A stretch of 64,000 nt of DNA. Origin: PGYT01 sp963675055. Its GTDB lineage: Bacteria > Bacteroidota > Ignavibacteria > Ignavibacteriales > Melioribacteraceae. Shown here piece by piece: positions 9,189-17,863 of this stretch. The notes below the pieces were generated by a model. That model made no database searches, was not told where the DNA came from, and saw only the letters and a list, made by a program, of their open reading frames with translations. The stretch covers positions 722,576 to 786,575 of the forward strand of contig CAXXJE010000005.1 of NCBI GenBank assembly GCA_963675055.2. Reading direction: 5' to 3'. A program made the translations under genes and the position numbers. Every line of letters begins with the position of its first letter. Positions within the stretch are counted from its first letter, which is position 1.

Positions 9189-12100
9189 ATGATGAAATTA
9201 AAGATAACTTTTATATTAACGGCATTGTTAACAAGTTCACTGTTCGCTCAGTTCGGTATGAACCGGGTGACTTATAAAGACTTTGAATGGCTTTATATTC
9301 AAACAAAGCACTTTGATATATACTTTTCAGAAGACGGCGTCACTGCCGCGGAATTTGCGGCGCAGGCCGCTGAAGATGCTCTTGAAGATCTTGAGTACAG
9401 ACTCGATTACAGAATTAACAACCGGGTTTCATTAATTATCTATAATTCACATAATGATTTTCAGGAAACCAATACTACTGACGGTTACCTTGGTCAGGGT
9501 ACCGGTGGGTTTACCGAACCCTTCAAAAACCGGGTTGTATTTCCTTTCGAAGGTTCGTACGAGAAATACAGGCATGTAATCCACCATGAACTGGTTCACG
9601 CTGTAATGAGAGACATGCTATACGGAGGTACAATCCAAAATATTATTGCAAAAGGGATTACGCTTCAGCTTCCTCACTGGTTTCATGAGGGCATGGCGGA
9701 ATACCTTTCCAGTGGATGGGAAACGAATTCAGATCAGTTCGTGAGAAACGCAATTATAAATGAGTTTATGCCCGATATTAACCAACTGTCTGGATACTTT
9801 GGATACAGGGGCGGTCAATCATTGTTCTATTATATCGCAAGAAAATACGGCGATCAAAAGGTTGGCGAAATTTTACAAAAAGTCAAAAATTCAGGAAACC
9901 TTGAGAACGGATTGAAGGAAGCAATAGGGCTTACGCTTGAGGAACTGAATGAAAGATGGAAAAAAGATTTAAAAGTCAGATACTGGCCAAATATTGCAGA
10001 ACGTGAAGAACCGGACGACTTCGCTCAAAGGATAACGAACAATGAGAAAACCATTGGCTTCTACAATACCAGTCCGGCTATATCCCCCATGGGTGATAAA
10101 TTGGCTTTTATTTCAGACAGGGACATTTACATGGATGTTTATGTAATGGATCTCAAGGACAAAGAAAACGTAACCAAAATAGTCAGCAGCGGAACAACGA
10201 ATGATTTCGAGGAATTGAATGTTCTTTTTCCTGCATTAACCTGGTCATCAGATAATATTCATATAGCATTGTCGGTTAAAAGCGGTGGTTACGATGTTAT
10301 CTCAGTAATCAATACTGAAACAGATGAAAGCCACGAATTGCCTCTGAATTTCGACGGGATTGAAACTGTAAGCTGGTCACCTGACGGGAAGAAAATAGCA
10401 TTTGTAGGCAGTAATGCCGAACAGTCGGATATATATGTATATGATGTCGATACCAGAAAAGTCTCTAATCTTACTAACGACCTGTTTTCCGATAATGATC
10501 CTTCATGGCTGCCGGACAGTAAAGGTTTGATATTTTCTTCGGATAGGGAAAATTACGTAAGTAAAGATATGATCCCGGATGATTTCAATATGTACGATCA
10601 CGATTACAGCCAGCTCGATCTTTATAGCATCTTCCTTGACTCAAAGAAAATTGAAAGAATAACGAACTGGAATTATAGCAGTGAACGATCCCCTGTTGTG
10701 TCAACCGATGGAAAGGAAATACTATTTGTTTCTGACAAATTCGGCATTAATAATATTTTCAAAAAAAGAATTATTGTTGAGGAGACTGATTCCGTTTCAA
10801 CAGCAGCCGACTTGCCTGCTGTTCCTCTAACAAATTCACTTAATGAAATCAACCAGCTTTCTCTATCAAAAGATGGTAAAAAACTAGTATTCAGTTCACT
10901 ATATAAAAAGGGTTACAACATATTCATGATTAAAAATCCTTTTGAGCTTGAAAGTAAATCGCATGAAATCGAGTATACGGAATACATGACAAAGGTAATT
11001 AATGGTGAGTCGATTATAGAAGATCAACCACTGGTATTTTCAAGCTCTGAGACCGATTCGGTAATCAACGATTCGGCAGTTGAATCCGGGAAAAAAGAGG
11101 ATCAGGAAGAAAAAAACAGCGGTAAGTTCTTTACGGGCAAGCTGGTTGATAATTCCGAACAAGATACAACGGAAAAGGAAGTTGACTACAGTAATTATAT
11201 TTTCGGTAATAATGATATTACCGAAGATACTTCCAATGCTTTGGTAAATCGTGAAGAATTATTCAGCGAAAAACTTGACGGGAATGGAGATTATCTTGTC
11301 AACAGGTATAAAGTTAATTTTTCACCCGACCTTATTTACGCTAATGCCGGATGGAGTTCGCTTTACGGACTACTTGGAACAACAGTACTCTCATTCAGCG
11401 ATGTATTGGGTAACCATAGATTAATTGGTGTAACCAGTCTTCAGGTTGATCTTAAAAACAGTGATTATGGACTCGCATACTATTACCTGGCAAAGCGTGT
11501 TAATTTAGGCATAGAAGGATATCATACCGCTAGATTTGTGTATCTTACGCGCTCACTCGGCTCTGATTTATTCCGGTTTAGAAATTTTGGACTGGTACTA
11601 TCCGCCAGCTATCCGTTAAACAGGTTTTACAGACTGGATATGGGTTTAAATGTAATGAGCGTATCATCCGAGAACCTGGATAACTTTTATGAAGAACAGG
11701 AAAACAGTACTTATACCGTGCCGTCGGCTAGTTTTGTTAGAGATAATACAATGTGGGGTTACTATTCACCAATTCAGGGCGAGCGATATAAGTTAACCGC
11801 TTTTGGAGAGCCGGGAATCGGGAACTCTACTCAAAGCTTCTTTTCGCTTACATGGGATTACAGACGCTATTTCAGATTCTTTTACGATAACTCGTTCGTA
11901 TTCAGATTCTCAGGCGGTTATTCCGGAGGAGCCAATCCGCAGCGGTTCTTCATGGGTGGGACCGATAACTGGATAAACCGTTCTTTCGCATCAGGAGATA
12001 TCCCTCTCGATAAAGCATCGGATTTCGCTTTTCTCTCCCCTGCACTCCCGCTTAGAGGCTACGACTATGCTGAACAAATTGGTACCCGGTATGGACTCCT

Positions 12101-12407
12101 GAATCTTGAACTGAGGATGCCCTTAATAAGATACCTGCTAACCGGCCCGCTTCCCTTGTTCTTCCAGAACATACTGGGAGCTGCTTTTATTGATGCAGGA
12201 TCTGCATGGAATCATAATAAAGAATTACGATTGTTTGCGAGAGATGAAAAAAATGCCAGGGTAACTGATGATTTGCTAATTGGAACCGGTTTCGGAGCCA
12301 GAACCTATTTCCTATTCTTCCTAGTAAGATTTGATGTGGCCTGGAAATACAATGTGGATAGTTTCTCTAAACCCCGATACTATATATCAATCGGGACAGA
12401 TTTTTAA
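9189..12407 (+). CDS. Metalloprotease / TolB-like propeller / Omp85-like barrel fusion protein
   Basis: An unusual 1072-residue protein. Residues 1-21 are a signal peptide ending LFAQ. About 30-260 form a peptidase-MA-like gluzincin domain with HELVH (133-137) and a downstream 'HWFHEG' supplying the third zinc ligand near residue 167. About 285-600 contain WD40-like/PD40 repeats such as 'WSPDGKKIAFVG', as in TolB and DPP IV propellers. An acidic, Ser/Thr-rich linker follows. About 710-1072 resemble the Omp85/BamA surface-antigen barrel ('FFMGGTDNWINRSF', 'LRGYDYAEQIGTRYG'), ending in a terminal phenylalanine as outer-membrane barrels do. It has no visible POTRA domains. It closes the operon containing the TamB-like gene. 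A role in outer-membrane protein quality control or assembly is inference. Confidence 0.85.
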   Translation: MMKLKITFILTALLTSSLFAQFGMNRVTYKDFEWLYIQTKHFDIYFSEDGVTAAEFAAQAAEDALEDLEYRLDYRINNRVSLIIYNSHNDFQETNTTDGYLGQGTGGFTEPFKNRVVFPFEGSYEKYRHVIHHELVHAVMRDMLYGGTIQNIIAKGITLQLPHWFHEGMAEYLSSGWETNSDQFVRNAIINEFMPDINQLSGYFGYRGGQSLFYYIARKYGDQKVGEILQKVKNSGNLENGLKEAIGLTLEELNERWKKDLKVRYWPNIAEREEPDDFAQRITNNEKTIGFYNTSPAISPMGDKLAFISDRDIYMDVYVMDLKDKENVTKIVSSGTTNDFEELNVLFPALTWSSDNIHIALSVKSGGYDVISVINTETDESHELPLNFDGIETVSWSPDGKKIAFVGSNAEQSDIYVYDVDTRKVSNLTNDLFSDNDPSWLPDSKGLIFSSDRENYVSKDMIPDDFNMYDHDYSQLDLYSIFLDSKKIERITNWNYSSERSPVVSTDGKEILFVSDKFGINNIFKKRIIVEETDSVSTAADLPAVPLTNSLNEINQLSLSKDGKKLVFSSLYKKGYNIFMIKNPFELESKSHEIEYTEYMTKVINGESIIEDQPLVFSSSETDSVINDSAVESGKKEDQEEKNSGKFFTGKLVDNSEQDTTEKEVDYSNYIFGNNDITEDTSNALVNREELFSEKLDGNGDYLVNRYKVNFSPDLIYANAGWSSLYGLLGTTVLSFSDVLGNHRLIGVTSLQVDLKNSDYGLAYYYLAKRVNLGIEGYHTARFVYLTRSLGSDLFRFRNFGLVLSASYPLNRFYRLDMGLNVMSVSSENLDNFYEEQENSTYTVPSASFVRDNTMWGYYSPIQGERYKLTAFGEPGIGNSTQSFFSLTWDYRRYFRFFYDNSFVFRFSGGYSGGANPQRFFMGGTDNWINRSFASGDIPLDKASDFAFLSPALPLRGYDYAEQIGTRYGLLNLELRMPLIRYLLTGPLPLFFQNILGAAFIDAGSAWNHNKELRLFARDEKNARVTDDLLIGTGFGARTYFLFFLVRFDVAWKYNVDSFSKPRYYISIGTDF

Positions 12408-12433
12408 ATCCGGCTCTATGCCGGATTTTTTTT
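12406..12433. terminator. Bidirectional terminator shared by convergent genes
   Basis: A 9-bp perfect stem (AAATCCGGC / GCCGGATTT, 5-base loop) is followed by a T-run on the + strand and, through the preceding A/T stretch, by T's on the minus strand. It overlaps the stop codon of the barrel fusion gene, and its right arm lies inside the last codons of the FmdB-type gene. Confidence 0.8.
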
Positions 12434-12697
12434 ACTCGATGAGTCTGAACTTTTTGAATCTTTTTTCTTCTTTGTTGATGCATTTTCAACCGGTTTTGAT
12501 GCAGGAGAAGTTCCACTGTTTTTATAATCTGTCTGATAAAAACCAGTCCCTTTAAAAATCGGTCCCAATCCGGCGCCGATAAGTCTTTTTAATTCTCCAC
12601 CACACTTATTACACTTTTCAAGCGGATGGTCGGTCATTTTTTGAAAATGTTCAAATACATCCCCGCAATTCATACACTTATAATCATATGTTGGCAT
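12416..12697 (-). CDS. FmdB-type zinc-ribbon regulatory protein
   Basis: Small 93-residue protein of the FmdB putative regulatory family. The N-terminal 'MPTYDYKCMNCGDVFE' is the family hallmark. Two CxxC knuckles (C8/C11 and C29/C32) make a zinc ribbon, followed by the conserved 'GPIFKGTGFYQTDY' segment and a charged Ser/Lys-rich tail. An AGGAG site lies 7 bases before the ATG. The function of the family is not firmly known. The gene is convergent with the barrel fusion gene, and its last five or so codons form part of the shared terminator hairpin. Confidence 0.88.
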   Translation of the reverse strand: MPTYDYKCMNCGDVFEHFQKMTDHPLEKCNKCGGELKRLIGAGLGPIFKGTGFYQTDYKNSGTSPASKPVENASTKKKKDSKSSDSSSKKNPA

Positions 12698-13055
12698 TGG
12701 TAACTCCTAAAAACTTATAATTCCGGCGCTAAAAATAATAACTTGCCGCAATAAAAAAAATCGTAATCTTACTATTTCACTTAAATCTGTCGCAGTTGAT
12801 TCAAGAATCCTTGTATCCAGCTCATTTCAAATTCATTTAGCCCGGCTTCTACAGAAATGTTAGATGCTCGGCATGGAAAATGGATTTAAAACGAATAACA
12901 GGCTATTAATTCGATTCTCCCTGATAATTATATTTTCATCCGAGTCCTTAAATTCATAAGTTATTGTTTTCAAAATAATTACAAAGATTCGGTATTTGAC
13001 ATCCCCTTGATGATTACTTATATTTGGAATCTTTCTTTTTTAGGAAGTAGCATTA
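12698..13055. other. Divergent intergenic region between FmdB-type gene and prs
   Basis: About 358 bases without a credible open reading frame. It holds the FmdB-type ribosome-binding site at its left end and the prs promoter and leader at its right end. I see nothing else in the middle, which is AT-rich without strong hairpins. Confidence 0.7.
12996..13026 (+). promoter_or_regulatory. prs promoter
   Basis: A perfect -35 TTGACA (12996-13001), a 17-base spacer and TATATT (13019-13024). The -10 region extends to TATATTTG, which also matches the Bacteroidota -7 consensus TAnnTTTG. Transcription would start about 13032, with a short leader to the ATG at 13056. Confidence 0.75.
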
Positions 13056-14000
13056 ATGAGCGTAAGAAAAGATTTAAGAATATTTTCCGGCAATTCCAAC
13101 CCTGAATTCACCGAGAAAATTTGCGAATACCTGAACATAACCGCCGGACAGGTTGAGTTAAAAAGGTTCAGTGATGGAGAAATCTGGGTAAAGTATAAAG
13201 AAAACATCAGGGGTCGAGATGTGTATGTGGTACAATCCACCATGCCCCCGGCTGAAAATCTGATGGAAATGCTCATAATGATTGATGCCGCCAAGAGGTC
13301 GTCAGCAAAAAGAGTTACTGCTGTAATTCCCTACTTCGGATATGCGAGACAGGACAGAAAAGATCAACCGAGGGTATCGGTTACCGCAAAAATGGTTGCG
13401 AATCTTATAACCGTATCCGGTGCGGACAGGGCGATAACAATGGACCTGCACGCCGCTCAGATACAGGGATTCTTTGATATTCCTTTTGATCACCTTTATG
13501 CTTCGCCGGTTTATACCTCTGAATTCCAGGAAAAGATTGAGGATCTGGTAATAGTATCGCCGGATATCGGTGGTGTTAAAATTGCCCGATCATATGCGAA
13601 AAGGTTGAATGCTAAGCTTGTTGTTATAGATAAACGACGTCCCGAACCGAACAAAGCCGAGGTAATGAATATTATTGGCGACGTTGAAGGTAAGAACGTA
13701 CTTCTTATCGACGATCTTATTGATACAGGCGGCACCTTTGTTTCGGCCATTAAGGCGCTTAAGAAGCGCGGCGCGAAAAAGATTATGGGAGCAATTACCC
13801 ATCCTTTGCTTTCCGGGGATGCGGTTAAAAGAATTGAGGATTCGGATATCGATAAACTCTACGTTACCGATACTATTCCTCTGGTTAAAGAGAGCGAAAA
13901 AATTGTGGTTAAATCGGTTACCAAATTATTTGCTGAAGCGATTATTAGATCGCATAACAACGAATCAATTAGTTCGCTGTTTGATGTTGATAAAAGTTAG
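13056..14000 (+). CDS. prs: Ribose-phosphate pyrophosphokinase (PRPP synthetase)
   Basis: Class I PRPP synthetase of 314 residues, the usual length. It transfers pyrophosphate from ATP to ribose 5-phosphate, supplying nucleotide, histidine and tryptophan synthesis. Visible family motifs are 'RFSDGEIWVKY', 'YFGYARQDRK' in the ATP-binding region, 'DLHAAQIQGFF', and the PRPP loop 'VLLIDDLIDTGGT'. It is followed 34 bases later by rplY and then pth, a gene order common in bacteria. A strong sigma-70-like promoter lies directly upstream. Confidence 0.97.
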   Translation: MSVRKDLRIFSGNSNPEFTEKICEYLNITAGQVELKRFSDGEIWVKYKENIRGRDVYVVQSTMPPAENLMEMLIMIDAAKRSSAKRVTAVIPYFGYARQDRKDQPRVSVTAKMVANLITVSGADRAITMDLHAAQIQGFFDIPFDHLYASPVYTSEFQEKIEDLVIVSPDIGGVKIARSYAKRLNAKLVVIDKRRPEPNKAEVMNIIGDVEGKNVLLIDDLIDTGGTFVSAIKALKKRGAKKIMGAITHPLLSGDAVKRIEDSDIDKLYVTDTIPLVKESEKIVVKSVTKLFAEAIIRSHNNESISSLFDVDKS

Positions 14001-14034
14001 AATTATAGATTAATTATTTTTGGAGTAAGTTAAA

Positions 14035-14676
14035 ATGGCAGAAATAAGCTTAAAAGCTGAAAAAAGAGAAATCACCACCAAGGGTGCCGTTAATGAATTA
14101 AGACGCAGCGGTTTTATACCCGGGACTTATTATTCGAAAGGATCCGATCCGATATCTTTTTCTGTTTTTGAAAATGATATCAATCCGTTAGTATTCACTT
14201 CCGAAACGAATATGATAAATATTACTATCGGCGATAACGAACCTTTACTATGCGTTATAAAGGATGTTCAGTTCGACCCGGTAACTGATAAAGTAATCCA
14301 TCTGGATGTTATCGGTGTTACCTTGGGACAGGTTATGACCTTCGAGGTGCCGCTCAACTTTGTTGGTACTGCTCCGGGTGTTAAAGAGGGCGGAATACTT
14401 CAGGAATTCCTCCATAAATTGGAAATTTCGTGTATGCCTCGTCATTTACCTGATTCTCTTGAAGTAGTTATTGACAGTTTGAGCCTGGGCGATTCAATTC
14501 ACGTACGTGATCTCTCGTACGATGATATCGAAATCCTGAATTCTGAAGATGCTGCAGTTGTTTCAGTAATTGCTCCTAGAGCGGAAGAAGTTGCTGAAGA
14601 AGTAGAAGAGGAAGTAATGACTGAACCTGAAGTAATCAGTAAAGGTAAATCAGAAGAAGAAACTACAGAAGATTAA
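14035..14676 (+). CDS. rplY: 50S ribosomal protein L25 (Ctc type)
   Basis: Two-domain L25/Ctc protein of 213 residues that binds 5S rRNA. The N-terminal L25 fold includes 'LRRSGFIPGTYY' and 'LLCVIKDVQFDP'. The C-terminal TL5/Ctc domain includes 'VPLNFVGTAPGVKEGGILQEF'. It ends in a very acidic tail (about 182-213) as seen in many long forms. A GGAG site lies 9 bases before the ATG. The pth start follows its stop directly, with no gap. Confidence 0.95.
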   Translation: MAEISLKAEKREITTKGAVNELRRSGFIPGTYYSKGSDPISFSVFENDINPLVFTSETNMINITIGDNEPLLCVIKDVQFDPVTDKVIHLDVIGVTLGQVMTFEVPLNFVGTAPGVKEGGILQEFLHKLEISCMPRHLPDSLEVVIDSLSLGDSIHVRDLSYDDIEILNSEDAAVVSVIAPRAEEVAEEVEEEVMTEPEVISKGKSEEETTED

Positions 14677-15267
14677 TTGCGTGTTATTCTGGGAATAGGC
14701 AATACCGGCATCAGGTATGAGGACACCAGGCATAACATAGGTTTCAAGATTCTTGATGCTTTTGCAAAAAGGTATAAATTAAAATTCCACCCTTCCAAGG
14801 GTGATTATTATTATGCGGGAAGTTCTATTAAGACTTCCCCTTTTATTTTAGTAAAACCAGTTACGTATGTAAATCTAAGCGGTATTGCCGCAAGACAGAT
14901 TGTTGATGAATACGATATTAATGTAACCGAACTACTTGTTGTTTCCGACGATGTTAATCTGCCACCGGGAAAATTACGGGTGAGAAATTCCGGCGGCGAC
15001 GGCGGGCATAACGGACTTGCCTCTATCATTTATCATTTGTGTTCAAAGCAATTCCCCCGATTGCGTTTCGGTATAGGGAATGATTTTGAGACCGGCTCAA
15101 TGCCGGATTATGTTCTTTCTAAGTTTTCAAAAGACGAAATGTCGGATATTCAGACAAGCATTGATGATTCAACAGAACTTATAGAAAAGTTTATTTTAAG
15201 CGGCATAGACGGTATGCTCGCACACTACAGTAAAATGAATAATAGTAGTACCAATAATTCAATATAA
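14677..15267 (+). CDS. pth: Peptidyl-tRNA hydrolase
   Basis: Recycles peptidyl-tRNA released from stalled ribosomes; 196 residues. The family blocks are present: 'GIGNTGIRYEDTRHNIGF' with the catalytic histidine in TRHN, 'KPVTYVNLSG', and 'GGDGGHNGLASI'. The usual GNPG reads GNTG here. The start is TTG at 14677, directly after the rplY TAA. It is the only position that includes the N-terminal strand 'RVILGIGNTG', so the two genes are very likely translationally coupled. Confidence 0.95.
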   Translation: MRVILGIGNTGIRYEDTRHNIGFKILDAFAKRYKLKFHPSKGDYYYAGSSIKTSPFILVKPVTYVNLSGIAARQIVDEYDINVTELLVVSDDVNLPPGKLRVRNSGGDGGHNGLASIIYHLCSKQFPRLRFGIGNDFETGSMPDYVLSKFSKDEMSDIQTSIDDSTELIEKFILSGIDGMLAHYSKMNNSSTNNSI

Positions 15268-15295
15268 ATAAAAAGAGGGTTAGTAGGAGTTTTCT

Positions 15296-17362
15296 ATGGA
15301 GATAATAATTTACTTAATCCCGGCAACCGGTGTCCTGGCTCTGCTGTACAGTGTTATTAAAGGAGCCTGGATAGACAAACAGAGTCCCGGCAGTGATAAA
15401 ATGGTTGAAATTTCCAAACACATCCGGGACGGGGCAATAGCATTTCTTCGTACTGAGTATAAAGTACTGTTTTTTTTCGTAGTTGTGGTAGCAATTTTAC
15501 TAGCTGTTTCAAACCACTCAGATGAACATTCATCATGGCTTATAGCCGTTTCTTTTATTGTTGGCGCATTCTGTTCGGCGCTTGCAGGATTTCTTGGTAT
15601 GATGGCAGCAACAAAATCGAATGTAAGAACAACACATGCTGCGGAAACCGGTTTAGGACCCGCACTTAAAATTGCATTTTCCGGCGGTTCAATAATGGGA
15701 ATGAATGTAGTTGGATTAGGCATACTCGGATTGAGTATTCTGTTTATAATTTACTCCAACCTGGAGTGGGATGTTTATAAAGCGATGAATGTATTATCCG
15801 GCTTCTCGCTCGGTGCATCTTCCATAGCCCTGTTTGCGCGCGTGGGCGGTGGAATTTACACGAAAGCTGCAGACGTAGGTGCCGATCTTGCAGGTAAAGT
15901 TTATGAAGGCATTCCGGAAGACGATCCCCGTAACCCGGCTACTATAGCTGATAATGTCGGTGATAACGTGGGCGACGTTGCAGGTATGGGCGCCGACCTT
16001 TTTGAATCTTTTGTAGGTGCTATAATTGGGACAATGGTTCTCGGGGCTGTATTCACAACCTCTTTAGACGGAAGCAATCCGCTGGGTGCAGTATTACTGC
16101 CGCTTATTCTTGCAGGCACCGGAATACTCTTATCAATAGTCGGTACTTTTTTAGTAAAAGTGAAAGAAGGTGGAAATCCGCAAAAGGCTCTCAATATGGG
16201 AGAGTTCGGGACATCCGGCTTAATGGTAATTGCTTCTTATTTTATTATTCATTTTGTTCTCCCCGATTCCTGGACTTACGGAGAATTTGAGTACACAAGT
16301 AACGGTGTTTTCTTCGCAACTATAATCGGACTGGCTGCAGGAACAATTATAGGATTGGTTACGGAATATTATACGGGAACTGATTACAAACCTGTTACCA
16401 ATATCGCCAATCAGTCTGTTACCGGATCCGCCACAAACATTATCGCAGGACTTGGCGTTGGTATGATGTCAACCGGCATACCTATTATCGTTATAGCAGC
16501 TAGTATCATCGGGGCTTATGAACTTGCAAATCTTTATGGTATTGCAATAGCTGCTCTGGGAATGCTTTCCACGACAGGTATCCAGCTGGCAGTTGACGCA
16601 TACGGTCCGATATCAGATAATGCTGGAGGTATTGCGGAAATGGCAGAACTCCACAAGGAAGTTCGCGAAAGGACAGATAAACTTGATGCTGTTGGTAACA
16701 CAACCGCGGCTATCGGTAAAGGTTTTGCGATCGGTTCTGCAGCATTAACTGCTCTGGCTCTTTTCTCCGCCTATATGACCCAGGCAGATATTGTAACTAT
16801 TGATTTAGCCAAACCGATAATTATGGGTGGTTTGTTTATAGGGGCAATGCTTCCGTTTGTATTTTCAGCTATGGCAATGGGGGCTGTCGGACGGGCAGCA
16901 AAGGAAATGATTATCGAGGTTGGTCGACAATTCCGTGAGATTCCGGGATTGCGCGAAGGAACTGCGAAAGCTGAATACTCCAGGTGTGTTGAAATATCAA
17001 CTAAAGCGGCAATTAGAGAAATGATTTTACCCGGTTTGATGGCTATTTCGGTACCGGTAATTGTAGGGTTTTTCAGCAAAGAGATGCTTGCCGGAATGCT
17101 TGCCGGTGTTACGGCTAGCGGTGTTTTAATGGCAATTTTCCAGTCAAATGCCGGTGGCGCATGGGATAATGCAAAAAAATTGATTGAAAGCGGTATTGCG
17201 ATTGACGGATTCCAGTACGGTAAAGGTTCAGATGCCCACAAAGCTTCAGTTGTCGGCGATACTGTAGGAGATCCCTTTAAGGATACATCAGGTCCGTCAA
17301 TTAATATACTCATCAAGCTTATGTCGGTGGTCTCATTAGTTATTGCACCATTGATTAAATAG
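15296..17362 (+). CDS. hppA: Membrane-bound, K+-dependent pyrophosphate-energised ion pump
   Basis: A 688-residue integral membrane pyrophosphatase with about 16 membrane spans. It couples pyrophosphate hydrolysis to H+ and/or Na+ export. The substrate site is clear: 'DVGADLAGKVYEGIPEDDPRNPA' region (about 193-215), 'NVGDNVGD' (220-227), and a matching C-terminal block near 'VVGDTVGDPFKDTSGPS'. The K+-dependence marker at about 467-472 reads GNTTAA, with alanine where K+-independent enzymes have lysine. This predicts potassium activation. Whether H+ or Na+ is pumped cannot be settled from these motifs. AGGAG precedes the ATG. Confidence 0.95.
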   Translation: MEIIIYLIPATGVLALLYSVIKGAWIDKQSPGSDKMVEISKHIRDGAIAFLRTEYKVLFFFVVVVAILLAVSNHSDEHSSWLIAVSFIVGAFCSALAGFLGMMAATKSNVRTTHAAETGLGPALKIAFSGGSIMGMNVVGLGILGLSILFIIYSNLEWDVYKAMNVLSGFSLGASSIALFARVGGGIYTKAADVGADLAGKVYEGIPEDDPRNPATIADNVGDNVGDVAGMGADLFESFVGAIIGTMVLGAVFTTSLDGSNPLGAVLLPLILAGTGILLSIVGTFLVKVKEGGNPQKALNMGEFGTSGLMVIASYFIIHFVLPDSWTYGEFEYTSNGVFFATIIGLAAGTIIGLVTEYYTGTDYKPVTNIANQSVTGSATNIIAGLGVGMMSTGIPIIVIAASIIGAYELANLYGIAIAALGMLSTTGIQLAVDAYGPISDNAGGIAEMAELHKEVRERTDKLDAVGNTTAAIGKGFAIGSAALTALALFSAYMTQADIVTIDLAKPIIMGGLFIGAMLPFVFSAMAMGAVGRAAKEMIIEVGRQFREIPGLREGTAKAEYSRCVEISTKAAIREMILPGLMAISVPVIVGFFSKEMLAGMLAGVTASGVLMAIFQSNAGGAWDNAKKLIESGIAIDGFQYGKGSDAHKASVVGDTVGDPFKDTSGPSINILIKLMSVVSLVIAPLIK

Positions 17363-17390
17363 TTTTATATTTACAAGTTATTTTTATAAA

Positions 17391-17440
17391 CCCTGCTCCC
17401 CGATGAATATCGGGGGGCCATTATTTAGACCAAAGGGAGA
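17391..17440 (+). promoter_or_regulatory. Structured leader before rpsF
   Basis: A GC-rich hairpin (stem CCCCGAT/ATCGGGG, extended by GCT/GGC pairs, GAAT loop, about 17395-17418) is nested inside a possible CCCT:AGGG pairing (17391-17394 with 17434-17437) that would cover the rpsF Shine-Dalgarno AGGGAG. There is no T-run, so it is not a simple terminator. A ribosomal-protein autoregulatory leader is possible, but the conserved CCG bulge of the known S6:S18 motif is not evident. Confidence 0.4.
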
Positions 17441-17446
17441 AAATGA

Positions 17447-17848
17447 ATGAAAACAAACCACTATGAGAGTGTTGTAATTATCAACGCTGCTCTCGAAGAC
17501 ACACAAATCAATGCACTTAGCTCACGCATTGAAGAATTCATTAAATCCAACGGCGGCGAAATAAGCGATATTGATAATTGGGGAAGAAAAAGACTTGCCT
17601 ACCCGATTCAGAAATCCAAATCAGGATATTACTGTATCTTCCGCTTTAAAGCTTCACGGGATTTAATTTCACAACTCGAACGAACATACCGTTTGGATGA
17701 GAACGTTATACGTTATTTGACGGTTGTGTTAGATAAAAAAGCTATGGAACATTTGGAAAAGCAGAAAGCGAAGAAAGCTGAAGAAGCCAAAAAGGCTGAA
17801 GCAATAACCGACGATACAACACAATCAACTAATGAAAGTGCAGAATAG
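17447..17848 (+). CDS. rpsF: 30S ribosomal protein S6
   Basis: A 133-residue S6 protein that binds S18 and helix 22-23 of 16S rRNA in the platform. The core (1-95) shows 'HYESVVIINA' and 'NWGRKRLAYPIQKSKSGYY'. The C-terminus (about 105-133) is a Lys/Ala/Glu-rich extension ending in Thr/Ser/Glu residues. It is first in the rpsF-ssb-rpsR-rplI operon and is preceded by AGGGAG. A structured leader upstream suggests post-transcriptional control. Confidence 0.96.
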   Translation: MKTNHYESVVIINAALEDTQINALSSRIEEFIKSNGGEISDIDNWGRKRLAYPIQKSKSGYYCIFRFKASRDLISQLERTYRLDENVIRYLTVVLDKKAMEHLEKQKAKKAEEAKKAEAITDDTTQSTNESAE

Positions 17849-17863
17849 TATGGAGGATTTGAT

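Noticed and set aside
16771..17316. Long minus-strand open frame opposite the pyrophosphatase gene
   Set aside because: It is antisense to strongly conserved transmembrane segments and its hydrophobic/proline-rich peptide looks like a frame shadow.
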